Shown here: positions 15,340-20,854 of the stretch, one piece after another
Position numbering within the stretch: position 1 is the stretch's first letter
How the letters are laid out: every line of letters starts with the position of its first letter
Source: a virus
Reading direction: 5' to 3' (one strand)
IMG/VR virus record: IMGVR_UViG_3300010391_000103
Coordinates: 1-23,318 of that record
DNA: 23,318 nt
The notes under the pieces: model-generated
Seen by the model: the letters and a program-made list of their open reading frames with translations, nothing else
What the model was told of the DNA's origin: nothing
Database searches by the model: none
Made by a program: the position numbers and the translations under genes

Positions 15340-15446
15340 GGGCGGAGCCTCCTCGCCTCCTCACGGGCCTGGGTCCAGGGGATGCGGTAGGTGGCGGCGA
15401 GGCGGTAGGCGTCCCAGAGGCGGAGGATCCACAAGAGAAGTCTCAT
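15336..15446 (-). CDS. Leu/Arg-rich small protein A
   Basis: This 36-residue protein starts at ATG 15446, in an ATGA overlap with the preceding gene. It begins MRLLLWILRLWDAYRLAATY. An in-frame ATG at 15491 would add 15 charged residues but would overlap the preceding gene by 49 bases. The sequence forms an amphipathic Leu/Trp/Arg helix, not a clean membrane span. Its first half resembles the 20-residue ORF at 15684-15746 (MILWLLRLRDALRLS), suggesting duplication. Function is unknown. Confidence 0.5.
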   Translation of the reverse strand: MRLLLWILRLWDAYRLAATYRIPWTQAREEARRLRP

Positions 15447-15682
15447 CTCCCGAAGCAGTTCCTCTCTCTCGTCTTGTATCCGCACGGGCATCGGACGGCG
15501 ACCGTGCGGTCGAGTCGGGTGAGCCAAGACGGGTGGCGTCGGGGCACCTGGTCCTCGTGGTGGCATCGGTGACGCGACCCGTGCTCGCGGGCGACATGGC
15601 TGCACTGCTCGCAGGGGTAATCGAGCGGGTTGTCGCCGAACGTCCAGCGGCGGGGGGCGGTTGCTCGGTCAGCGACGTTCAC
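15443..15682 (-). CDS. Small Cys/His-rich, probably zinc-binding protein
   Basis: This 79-residue protein starts at GTG 15682 with GGGAGG six bases upstream. It contains CEQCSHVAREHGSRHRCHHE (residues 24-43) and later RCPCGYKTRERNC. The CxxC, the clustered histidines and the second CxC are a likely zinc ribbon or knuckle. The start lies inside the downstream copy of the 24-base direct repeat that brackets the methyltransferase cassette. Many small phage proteins of this kind bind nucleic acid or host proteins, but no specific role can be assigned. Confidence 0.65.
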   Translation of the reverse strand: MNVADRATAPRRWTFGDNPLDYPCEQCSHVAREHGSRHRCHHEDQVPRRHPSWLTRLDRTVAVRCPCGYKTRERNCFGR

Positions 15683-15702
15683 CTCACCCTCCCCGCTTCT
15701 TC
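15679..15702. repeat. Direct repeat, left copy, bracketing the methyltransferase cassette
   Basis: The stretch matches 17362-17385 at 23 of 24 bases and shares CTCCCCGCTTCTTC after a single mismatch. In both copies it covers the end of one gene, the one-base gap and the GTG start of the next. Confidence 0.75.
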
Positions 15703-15746
15703 GATAGCCGCAGGGCGTCGCGGAGTCTCAAGAGCCAAAGGATCAC
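15684..15746 (-). CDS. Leu/Arg-rich micro-ORF B
   Basis: This 20-residue reading, MILWLLRLRDALRLSKKRGG, starts at GTG 15746 in a GTGA overlap with the methyltransferase stop. Its end, one base before the GTG of the next gene, lies in the direct repeat. Its hydrophobic/Arg pattern resembles the start of the protein at 15336-15446. It may be a real peptide or just a coupling ORF that carries ribosomes to the next start. Translation is unproven. Confidence 0.4.
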   Translation of the reverse strand: MILWLLRLRDALRLSKKRGG

Positions 15747-17365
15747 GCGCATTCGGGAAACGGCGCGGTGAGCGCGGCCGTCCTCCTCGTCGCCATCTCC
15801 AGGTACTTCGCAGAGAGGTCAAGGCCGACCCCTCTCCTGCCCTCCTCGACGGAGACCCGGACCGTCGTCCCGGACCCGACGAAGGGGTCGAAGACGATGC
15901 CGCCTCGGGGACACCCCGCGAGGATGCACGGCTTGATGAGGTCGGGCGGGAAGGTGGCGAAGTGGGCCTCGGGGTAGGGCTGGGTGGCCACGGTCCAGAC
16001 GGAGCGGCGGTTGCGGGTGTCGCCGACGAGGCGCTCGCCCCTCAGTAGCGTCCGCTGGCGCTCAGGGTCAAACTCCTTCGTGCTCCCCAGGCCGTGCTTG
16101 ACATCGCCCGCATAGGTAGCCGGCTCGCTGATTGCGCTCGCGTCGTAGTAGTACCGCTCCGCCTTGGCCAGCAGGAACAGGTACTCGTGCGCCTTGGTGG
16201 GCCGGTCGGTCACGCTCTCCGGCATCGGATTCGGCTTCGCCCAGATGATGTCCGAGCGCAGGTACCAGCCGTCTGCGCGGAGGGCGAAGGCCAGCATCCA
16301 CGGGATCCCAACTAAGTCCTTTGGCTTAGGGGGCGCGATGCTTATACTTGGGTATGCCAAGCGCGAAGAAGACGTGTCCGACGTGCCGCGGACCGATGCA
16401 CCCGCGAGCGAGCCAGTGCCGCAAGTGCAAGCCGTCGTATCAGCGGACGCCGGAGCACAACGCGCGAATGAGCGAGCGCACAGCCGGCATAAAGCGTCCG
16501 GGGTGGAAGCCTGCGAGCGCGAGTCGCGCGACGGCTGAGCGCATTCGACGCTGGTGGAGTCCTGAGCGCAGCGAGGCTGCGCGCTTACGCGGGATGGCGC
16601 TGTCGCAAGATCCTGCGTGGCGTCTGCGCTGTGGCCAGCCTGCGGAGCGGAATCCGATGTGGGAGGATGGGAGGACGCAGATTCCGTATGCGCGAGGGTG
16701 GACGCGGACTGTGAAGCGTCTTGCGTGGGAGCGGGCGGGATACCGCTGTGAGAGATGCCTAGGCGATACGCCGCGCGACACGCATCACAGAGACTTCCGC
16801 AAAGACAATCACGATCTGGCGAATCTCCAGGTGCTTTGCCGCGCGTGTCACAAGCGACTGCACGCCGAACGCCACCGCGGAATGAGCCGCCACGCCCGCC
16901 CGGCGTCTCACGACTAGTGTCGTTGCGCCCCGTCTGCCTCGGCCCGCCCCCCATGTACGAGTCGCCGATGTTCAGAAAAAGAGTTCCGTCGGGTTTGAGG
17001 ATTCGCCGCACTTCGCGGAACACGGCGACCATCTCGGCGACGTACTGCTCGGGCGTGGATTCGAGGCCGAGCTGGGAGTCGATACGCTTGGCCCCGCACT
17101 TGGCGCATTCGGATTTGAACTGGCGTTCTAACGCGCGGAATGCGGCATTGTCGGGCGTGAGGCCGTCGCGCTTCGGCCCGAGGGTGCTTGACGCATGGAC
17201 CGACGCGGCTGTGCGCTCAACGTGATCGCACGCATCGTCCCCACCTTCCCACTTCGCCGTCCCGTAGTCCCGCAGGCCCCAGTAGGGGGGCGAGGTCACG
17301 CAGCAGTTCACGGACTCGTCCCGGAGAGGGATCTCGCGGGCGTTGGCTCGGATCAGGAGTCTCAC
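15743..17365 (-). CDS. Beta-class DNA N4-cytosine/N6-adenine methyltransferase carrying an in-frame insert
   Basis: Starting at GTG 17365, it has 540 residues. The catalytic motif TSPPYW is at 24-29 and the AdoMet-binding motif DPFVGSGTT at about 493-501; this order defines the beta class, and SPPY favours N4-cytosine. Typical blocks include QLGLESTPEQYVAEM, LFLNIGDSYMGGG and KPKDLVGIPW. Between the last two lie about 195 extra residues (roughly 145-342) that are Ser/Thr/Pro/Cys-rich and correspond to an HNH gene on the opposite strand. Family members are usually about 300-370 residues, so the insert accounts for the excess. It would methylate phage DNA, probably against host restriction. Whether the insert leaves it active is unknown. 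No stop or frameshift interrupts it. Confidence 0.85.
   Translation of the reverse strand: MRLLIRANAREIPLRDESVNCCVTSPPYWGLRDYGTAKWEGGDDACDHVERTAASVHASSTLGPKRDGLTPDNAAFRALERQFKSECAKCGAKRIDSQLGLESTPEQYVAEMVAVFREVRRILKPDGTLFLNIGDSYMGGGPRQTGRNDTSRETPGGRGGSFRGGVRRAVACDTRGKAPGDSPDRDCLCGSLCDACRAAYRLGISHSGIPPAPTQDASQSASTLAHTESASSHPPTSDSAPQAGHSADATQDLATAPSRVSAQPRCAQDSTSVECAQPSRDSRSQASTPDALCRLCARSFARCAPASADTTACTCGTGSLAGASVRGTSDTSSSRLAYPSISIAPPKPKDLVGIPWMLAFALRADGWYLRSDIIWAKPNPMPESVTDRPTKAHEYLFLLAKAERYYYDASAISEPATYAGDVKHGLGSTKEFDPERQRTLLRGERLVGDTRNRRSVWTVATQPYPEAHFATFPPDLIKPCILAGCPRGGIVFDPFVGSGTTVRVSVEEGRRGVGLDLSAKYLEMATRRTAALTAPFPECA
16321..16349 (+). promoter_or_regulatory. Candidate sigma-70-like promoter for the nested HNH gene
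   Basis: TTGGCT at 16321-16326 and TATACT at 16344-16349 are separated by 17 bases, matching 4 of 6 and 5 of 6 consensus bases. Transcription would start at or just after the ATG at 16354, so a leaderless transcript or a different start is implied. The -35 lies in the conserved methyltransferase coding part. Confidence 0.3.
16354..16917 (+). CDS. HNH homing endonuclease nested antisense in the methyltransferase gene
   Basis: This 187-residue plus-strand protein starts at ATG 16354; TTG 16348 would add two residues. The N-terminus has paired zinc-type motifs, CPTCRGPM and CRKCK. The middle has MWEDGRTQIPYARGWTRTV, similar to DNA-binding segments in phage HNH proteins. The C-terminal nuclease domain is clear: WERAGYRCERC, then HHRDFRKDNHDLANLQVLC, then CRACHKRLH, giving H-N-H residues plus CxxC/CxxC structural zinc. 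Such proteins cut at a target site and spread their own gene. It runs opposite to the host methyltransferase gene, whose frame stays open across it. It would spread into methyltransferase genes lacking the insert, by inference. Confidence 0.85.
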   Translation: MPSAKKTCPTCRGPMHPRASQCRKCKPSYQRTPEHNARMSERTAGIKRPGWKPASASRATAERIRRWWSPERSEAARLRGMALSQDPAWRLRCGQPAERNPMWEDGRTQIPYARGWTRTVKRLAWERAGYRCERCLGDTPRDTHHRDFRKDNHDLANLQVLCRACHKRLHAERHRGMSRHARPASHD

Positions 17366-17385
17366 CTCACGCTCCCCGCTTCTTC
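17362..17385. repeat. Direct repeat, right copy, bracketing the methyltransferase cassette
   Basis: The stretch matches 15679-15702 at 23 of 24 bases. It covers the last codons of the upstream 68-residue gene and the GTG of the methyltransferase. Recombination between the copies would delete the methyltransferase and micro-ORF B but keep a complete junction. Confidence 0.75.
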
Positions 17386-17573
17386 TTCTTGGGGGCCTTG
17401 GTCCAGACGACGGCGGTCCAGGTTCCCTCGCTCGACTTCGGGGTACCACGGATTCGCTTCATCGGGACGCCCGCGTAGGTGACCGAGGAAACGGTGGACG
17501 GAGGAGTAACGCTGACGCTCACGGATAGAACCGTCTCGTGGAGGGGGCGGCGGGGCTTCTTGGGGGGCTTCAC
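17367..17573 (-). CDS. Small basic protein of unknown function
   Basis: This 68-residue protein starts at GTG 17573 (GTGA overlap). It begins MKPPKKPRRPLHETVLSVSV, a Lys/Pro-rich basic start followed by alternating Ser/Val strands, and ends KAPKKKKRGA. The tail lies in the direct repeat and resembles the end of micro-ORF B (SKKRGG), as expected from the shared bases. Basic termini suggest nucleic-acid contact, but there is no recognised domain. Confidence 0.6.
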   Translation of the reverse strand: MKPPKKPRRPLHETVLSVSVSVTPPSTVSSVTYAGVPMKRIRGTPKSSEGTWTAVVWTKAPKKKKRGA

Positions 17574-17809
17574 GTCTTCGCCTCCTGTCCGAGGGCGGAG
17601 CGGATGCGCGCTGCCAGATCATCCACCCCGTTCATGTAAGCGATCGACTCGTTCAGACGGAGTGCGTCACTCTCTTTCGCGCACGCCTCCCCGAACTCGG
17701 CGAGCGCGCGGCGGATCTTCGCCTCGATGGCCGTCGGGGAGGTCGGACCCTCGTAGAGATCCCGCTCGGTCTGGTGGGCGATGCGGTCCAGGTCGTCCTT
17801 CAAGTTCAC
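17570..17809 (-). CDS. Small helical protein downstream of the structured RNA
   Basis: This 79-residue protein starts at GTG 17809 with a perfect AGGAGG (17815-17820) five bases upstream, unlike most neighbours, which rely on stop/start coupling. It begins MNLKDDLDRIAHQTERDLYE and is helical and acidic, with ALAEFGEACAKESDALRLNE in the middle and one cysteine. No motif is recognised. It is the first gene after the structured RNA region, so translation may be controlled by that structure. Confidence 0.7.
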   Translation of the reverse strand: MNLKDDLDRIAHQTERDLYEGPTSPTAIEAKIRRALAEFGEACAKESDALRLNESIAYMNGVDDLAARIRSALGQEAKT

Positions 17810-17829
17810 GTCAGCCTCCTAGTTGAAAA

Positions 17830-17960
17830 GGACCCCGCGGCCGGGTTCGAAACCGGCTTTGGCCCTTACTGGTGGTGGGTGTCCAGTCGTACCATGAGAG
17901 TCCGTAAGCCCACCGGCCCCTGGACTTGTCTAGCACGTCCTTCCGTGCTGCGCGGGGTCC
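17830..17960. ncRNA. Cloverleaf-like structured RNA candidate (strand unproven)
   Basis: The only large gap in the right-hand operon (17810-17964) folds as a closed multi-branch structure. A perfect 10-pair closing stem joins GGACCCCGCG (17830-17839) and CGCGGGGTCC (17951-17960). Inside are a 5-pair hairpin GCCGG/CCGGC (17840-17844, 17853-17857), a 6-pair stem GTCCAG/CTGGAC (17881-17886, 17920-17925) and a 5-pair hairpin GCACG/CGTGC (17933-17937, 17944-17948). CTTAC/GTAAG and GGTGGG/CCCACC offer competing or pseudoknot pairings across the middle. A canonical tRNA is not supported. On the minus strand it lies nine bases before the Shine-Dalgarno of the next gene, fitting a leader element, but an independent RNA is possible. 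Confidence 0.6.
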
Positions 17961-17964
17961 CAAA

Positions 17965-18072
17965 TTAGTGAATGCCTCCGCCCTTGTGACGGTCCCGTGT
18001 CTGGACCCATCGGAGTCGGATCTTTGGCTTCTTGCGCTTTCGGCGCTTATTAGGTTTGGGTCCCACGTTCAC
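17965..18072 (-). CDS. Small Lys/Arg-rich protein
   Basis: This 35-residue protein starts at GTG 18072 (GTGA overlap) and ends at TAA 17965, just before the structured RNA. It reads MNVGPKPNKRRKRKKPKIRL and ends in a Lys/Gly/His tail. More than a third of residues are basic, so it probably contacts nucleic acid. It is too short for a family call. It may be a peptide with a regulatory role, or simply the last coupled ORF before the gap. Confidence 0.5.
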   Translation of the reverse strand: MNVGPKPNKRRKRKKPKIRLRWVQTRDRHKGGGIH

Positions 18073-18299
18073 GTCTTCCTCCCCGCAATCCGCCACGCCT
18101 GTTTCTTGATCCACATGAGCCCGGACTTGCTCCACCGCTCGATGATCGCCTTGTTGACCGCGTGCCAGCCCACCGTCTCGCGGGCTACCAGCGCCATCGC
18201 GTAGGTGAGGGCAACGTCTCGGCGCTTCATCTCGTCGTCGGCGATCTCGGCGAGCAGGACGTTTGTGCAGTCGGTCAGTTCGATAGTGTAGTGGATCAC
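18069..18299 (-). CDS. Small unknown protein
   Basis: This 76-residue protein starts at GTG 18299 (GTGA overlap). It begins MIHYTIELTDCTNVLLAEIA and continues with an Ala-rich helix and SGLMWIKKQAWRIAGRKT at the end. The predicted secondary structure is mostly helical, with a basic C-terminus and one cysteine. No membrane segment or motif is evident. It is coupled to both neighbours. Confidence 0.6.
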   Translation of the reverse strand: MIHYTIELTDCTNVLLAEIADDEMKRRDVALTYAMALVARETVGWHAVNKAIIERWSKSGLMWIKKQAWRIAGRKT

Positions 18300-18568
18300 G
18301 ACCCCTCCCTCTCCTCCGCGAGGAGGAGGGCGCGGATCTCGGAGACAATCTCAGCGAGCAGCCCCTCGTTCTCTCCCTTGAGGTCGCCGTAGTGTTTTCG
18401 GAGCACAGCGCACGCCTCCTCGATCGCCTCGCGCCTGGCGTTCTCGCAGTCGGCGAGTAGGAAAACTACGTCGGCGAGCATCTGATCTCTTTCGTAGCGA
18501 GAACCCCCAAGCGTCGTGGTTTCTTCGAGCCGATCCCGGATCTCCCTCAACCTCTCCTCGGGCGTCAC
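18296..18568 (-). CDS. Small helical unknown protein
   Basis: This 90-residue protein starts at GTG 18568 (GTGA overlap with the preceding gene); the frame is open further upstream but overlaps that gene. It begins MTPEERLREIRDRLEETTTL, continues DQMLADVVFLLADCENARRE and ends in an acidic helix. It looks like a coiled-coil or helical bundle protein. It shares its MTPE-type start with the 149-residue gene at 18783, though the rest differs. Function is unknown. Confidence 0.6.
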   Translation of the reverse strand: MTPEERLREIRDRLEETTTLGGSRYERDQMLADVVFLLADCENARREAIEEACAVLRKHYGDLKGENEGLLAEIVSEIRALLLAEEREGS

Positions 18569-18786
18569 TTGGTCTCCTCCTTCTCCTTGGGCCTTGTTCC
18601 GCACATGTTCCACCCGCCTTCGTGATGGTCCATGGCGCAGTTGTCACAAAAGGAAACTGTCATCCCACAAAGCGGCTTAGGCTCCTTAACATCCCAAGGA
18701 CCGTAACACTCGTGGCGGTTTCCAAGAGGGGTTTCCATCTTCTCTCGGAAGGTCCAGCATGGTTGTCGTCCGACGGTGAAGTTCAC
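18565..18786 (-). CDS. Small Cys-rich, probably zinc-binding protein
   Basis: This 73-residue protein starts at GTG 18786 (GTGA overlap). It begins MNFTVGRQPCWTFREKMETP. Six or more cysteines and clustered histidines occur, including HECYGPW, LCGMTVSFCDNCAMDHH and NMCGTRP. The CxxC and DHH group suggest a metal site. The Lys/Glu-rich end (PKEKEETK) resembles that of the preceding gene (APKEKE). A zinc-stabilised small protein is likely; partners are unknown. Confidence 0.6.
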   Translation of the reverse strand: MNFTVGRQPCWTFREKMETPLGNRHECYGPWDVKEPKPLCGMTVSFCDNCAMDHHEGGWNMCGTRPKEKEETK

Positions 18787-19232
18787 TCCTTCTCCTTGGG
18801 CGCGGAGAGGGCAGGCCCCAGTAGAGCGCCCGCCATCGCGTCGATGATCCCAAGCCGCTTCGCCTCAACGTAGGGGATCTTCGAGACGCAGGCTTCCCAC
18901 TTGGCAAGGAACTCCTCCAGCGCCTTCACCCTCTCCCTCGCCTCGTCCCGCTGGCACCGGACGCACGGCCCGGGGTCCCCGCACCCGCCCGCGCCCTGGT
19001 AGTGCGTCACGCCCGAGGCGACCTCCGCGACGAGGTTGCGGGCGTCGTCGCGCTCGCGGAGGATCCGGGTCGTCTTCTCTCTGCGGACCGCCTTCGAGGG
19101 GCGAGATTGGGTCGCCTCCGCCCTCGCCGCAGCCGCGACCTTGCGGGCGAAGGCCGCCCGTTCTGCGGGACCGTGGGTGCCTCGACCGTTTCGGGCTTCG
19201 TCCCACCACCGCTCGACGTCCTCGGGCGTCAC
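18783..19232 (-). CDS. Unknown helical protein with a Cys motif
   Basis: This 149-residue protein starts at GTG 19232 (GTGA overlap). It begins MTPEDVERWWDEARNGRGTH. Ala/Arg/Glu-rich helices follow, then GGCGDPGPCVRCQRDEARER (about residues 82-101), where three cysteines could contribute to a metal site, then a helix ending near SAPKEKE. It may form a coiled coil. No family is recognised. It sits in the block of small accessory genes. Confidence 0.6.
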   Translation of the reverse strand: MTPEDVERWWDEARNGRGTHGPAERAAFARKVAAAARAEATQSRPSKAVRREKTTRILRERDDARNLVAEVASGVTHYQGAGGCGDPGPCVRCQRDEARERVKALEEFLAKWEACVSKIPYVEAKRLGIIDAMAGALLGPALSAPKEKE

Positions 19233-19414
19233 TTCCCTGCCTCCTTCCTCTCCGATGCGATTGCGGCCTTGACCGTCTTTGCGATCTCGCGCGCCAGCAC
19301 CCGGTCACGGCGCAGGTTGCCCGAACTCTTCACGGTGAACGAGACCACGAAAACTCTGCTCCCTCCAACCGGAACGGAGTGGCTCCACGACGGAGGGTCA
19401 TTCCTGCGGACCAT
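19229..19414 (-). CDS. Small basic unknown protein
   Basis: This 61-residue protein starts at ATG 19414 with AAGGAG five bases upstream, and overlaps the preceding gene by 17 bases. It begins MVRRNDPPSWSHSVPVGGSR. A strand VFVVSFTVK is followed by a helix rich in Arg, Lys and Ala (REIAKTVKAAIASERK). Longer upstream frame is Arg/Ser-rich shadow, so the ATG is preferred. No function is recognised. Confidence 0.6.
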   Translation of the reverse strand: MVRRNDPPSWSHSVPVGGSRVFVVSFTVKSSGNLRRDRVLAREIAKTVKAAIASERKEAGK

Positions 19415-19760
19415 GCTTCTCCTTCTTCGCGTCCTCGACGGCGCGCTCGGCGGCATTGATCTCGTCGCACCCCGAAGCCCCATCCTTGCAGTACCGCCTG
19501 TAGGCCGCGAAGAACCGCTCGTGGAGGGCGAGGAGGGACTCGGCCTCTCGCCGTTCCTGCTCGATGCGCGCGCTCTGGTTGAGCCGCGCCTGGCGGAGAG
19601 CCTCCTCCGCCCGCTCGGCGCGATCCTGCCAGTCGATTCCGCCACTCGCGCTTCCGCCTGCGGTCACGTTGAAGGCTCCCGGAGGGCAGATGTGCCCAGC
19701 CGCGGTCGTCTGCGGAAGCGGCCACCCGCAGTAAGGACAGTTTCCGAACGGGCTGCTCAC
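19398..19760 (-). CDS. Zinc-ribbon-like plus coiled-coil protein
   Basis: This 120-residue protein starts at GTG 19760 (GTGA overlap with the HNH gene). The N-terminus carries GNCPYCGWPLPQTTAAGHIC (about residues 6-25), a CxxC...HxC metal site. The rest is a long charged helix from DWQDRAERAEEALRQARLNQ to AERAVEDAKKEKHG, a likely coiled coil, with two further cysteines. Zn-ribbon plus coiled coil could support protein or DNA binding. No specific family is recognised. Confidence 0.65.
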   Translation of the reverse strand: MSSPFGNCPYCGWPLPQTTAAGHICPPGAFNVTAGGSASGGIDWQDRAERAEEALRQARLNQSARIEQERREAESLLALHERFFAAYRRYCKDGASGCDEINAAERAVEDAKKEKHGPQE

Positions 19761-20230
19761 GCCTCGCTCCTCACGGCGGAGAGGGCGGTCCTTTTCCTCT
19801 CGGCTCTCACGCGGTTGCGCTTTCTCCAGTAGGCGGAAGTGCACGGGCGGCATCTCCGTTCGCCCCCAGAGATGAAAAGATGAGGCTCATCCTTAGGATG
19901 GCCACACTTGAAGGTGGGCTTGTAGTGTTGCCAGTTCCTGTAGCGTCCTTTGCGAAGGCAGTCGCGCACGTTGTCGGTATGGGTGCCAAGAAATAAGTGG
20001 TCAATCCTTACACAGGAAGGGTTGTCGCACTTGTGGAGAACGAACAAGCCTTTCGGTATAGGGCCGTTGGCAATCGTCCAGAAAACGCGATGAGCAGTAG
20101 TATGGCGCCCGTCGAATGTGATTGCACCGTAGCCCCAGGAAAAGTTTCCGCCAGTCCATTCCCAGCAAGAAGGCGTGAGCCTGACCTTCTTCCAGATGCG
20201 CTCGTGCAACGGCTTGAGCTGCGCGCTCAT
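19757..20230 (-). CDS. Free-standing HNH endonuclease
   Basis: This 157-residue protein starts at ATG 20230 (ATGA overlap). It begins MSAQLKPLHERIWKKVRLTP. The nuclease domain is visible: SCWEWTGGNFSWGYGAITFD (about residues 21-40), a helix with HRVFW, then LHKCDNPSCVRIDHLFLGTH, the H-N-H core. The C-terminal part has KCGH and CRPC, likely a small zinc finger. Such HNH_3-type proteins are phage homing endonucleases. The local DNA is less GC-rich than its neighbours, a sign of recent transfer. It sits between small genes rather than in an obvious intron, and its target is unknown. Confidence 0.85.
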   Translation of the reverse strand: MSAQLKPLHERIWKKVRLTPSCWEWTGGNFSWGYGAITFDGRHTTAHRVFWTIANGPIPKGLFVLHKCDNPSCVRIDHLFLGTHTDNVRDCLRKGRYRNWQHYKPTFKCGHPKDEPHLFISGGERRCRPCTSAYWRKRNRVRAERKRTALSAVRSEA

Positions 20231-20280
20231 GGCAGTTTGTCGTCCTCCAGCCTCGCCCTGATCTCGGCCTCGCGGGTCAT
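20227..20280 (-). CDS. Micro-ORF of 17 codons
   Basis: The reading MTREAEIRARLEDDKLP starts at ATG 20280, overlapping the previous stop as ATGA, and ends in an ATGA overlap with the HNH start at 20230. It is a charged helix. It may be a real peptide or the remnant left by HNH insertion, since it bridges two coupled starts. Translation is unproven. Confidence 0.4.
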   Translation of the reverse strand: MTREAEIRARLEDDKLP

Positions 20281-20387
20281 CGGGCGATCCTGTCCAAACG
20301 ACGCAACGCAGCGCACCCGCACAGAACAAGGAAGTAGATGATGACGGGCCAGTTCAGGCGCCGCTCGCGGGCAGGGGGGGTGGTCAT
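20277..20387 (-). CDS. Small single-pass membrane protein
   Basis: This 36-residue protein starts at ATG 20387 (ATGA overlap). It reads MTTPPARERRLNWPVIIYFL with the hydrophobic run NWPVIIYFLVLCGCAAL (about residues 12-28), flanked by Arg-rich ends (ARERR and RRLDRIAR). It would insert once in a membrane. Its role is unknown; small phage membrane proteins often affect host functions. Confidence 0.55.
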   Translation of the reverse strand: MTTPPARERRLNWPVIIYFLVLCGCAALRRLDRIAR

Positions 20388-20596
20388 CGCGTCACCAGTC
20401 TCGGCTTCACGTCGGCGGTGAGCGATAACACGCACTCGACTATCACGATGTCCTCGTGTGGCTCGGCGTACATGGCGTCGAGAGCGACCTTGGCAGCCGC
20501 GGCTGCGCTGAGCCAGCGGCCGTTGCCGACATTGATCCACTCGACGGTTCCGTCGCCGGAAACAACCTTCTTCAATGCCATGCGGTTCTTCTTCAA
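20384..20596 (-). CDS. Small unknown protein with TTG start
   Basis: The best start is TTG 20596, preceded by AAGGAG eight bases upstream and forming TTGA with the end of the micro-ORF before it. The result is 70 residues. A GTG at 20635 would add 13 residues but has no binding site. It begins MKKNRMALKKVVSGDGTVEW and continues with INVGNGRWLSAAAAAKVAL and a C-terminal beta segment (IVIVECVLSL). A small mixed alpha/beta protein is likely, function unknown. Confidence 0.6.
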   Translation of the reverse strand: MKKNRMALKKVVSGDGTVEWINVGNGRWLSAAAAAKVALDAMYAEPHEDIVIVECVLSLTADVKPRLVTR

Positions 20597-20655
20597 GGTG
20601 TAATCTCCTTCGCGGTCCTCCAGGCGGACCGCCACGTCATCGGGTGGCCGTTCAT
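20593..20655 (-). CDS. Micro-ORF of 20 codons
   Basis: The reading MNGHPMTWRSAWRTAKEITP starts at ATG 20655 in an ATGA overlap with the micro-ORF before it, and its TGA overlaps the following TTG as TTGA. It contains the AAGGAG that serves the next gene. Translation is unproven; it may be a coupling ORF. Confidence 0.35.
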   Translation of the reverse strand: MNGHPMTWRSAWRTAKEITP

Positions 20656-20696
20656 CGCTCCCCGCGCGCGGTCCAGAGGCGCAGGAGGGGGTTCAC
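20652..20696 (-). CDS. Micro-ORF of 14 codons
   Basis: The reading MNPLLRLWTARGER starts at GTG 20696 in a GTGA overlap with the gene before it and ends in an ATGA overlap with the next micro-ORF. It is Leu/Arg-rich like the two small ORFs around 15.4-15.7 kb. Translation is unproven. Confidence 0.3.
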   Translation of the reverse strand: MNPLLRLWTARGER

Positions 20697-20854
20697 GGCT
20701 TCTCCTCCTCCTCCCGCGCCGCGACGCAGGAGGGGCAGTCGCAATCGCAGCCCTCGGAACAGCAGCCGCTAGAGGTCTGATGGAGCCTGGCCTTGGGATG
20801 AACGCCGCAGTGCTCCGCGACGGGGCGGGGATCGGGAGCCTTGTCTAGCGGCAT
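20693..20854 (-). CDS. Small Cys-rich peptide
   Basis: This 53-residue protein starts at ATG 20854, overlapping the preceding gene by ten bases. It begins MPLDKAPDPRPVAEHCGVHP. Eight cysteines occur within 28 residues, including SGCCSEGCDCDCPSC (29-43), with nearby His residues. A compact metal-binding peptide is likely, possibly binding more than one zinc. It ends in REEEEKP. I know no named family for it. Confidence 0.55.
   Translation of the reverse strand: MPLDKAPDPRPVAEHCGVHPKARLHQTSSGCCSEGCDCDCPSCVAAREEEEKP

Noticed and set aside
17820-17965. Transfer RNA
   Set aside because: The hairpin holding GTTCGAAA has an 8-base loop and lacks a proper G53-C61 closing pair, there is no symmetrical 7-base anticodon loop, no CCA, and the fold is about 130 bases. 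It is kept as a structured RNA instead.
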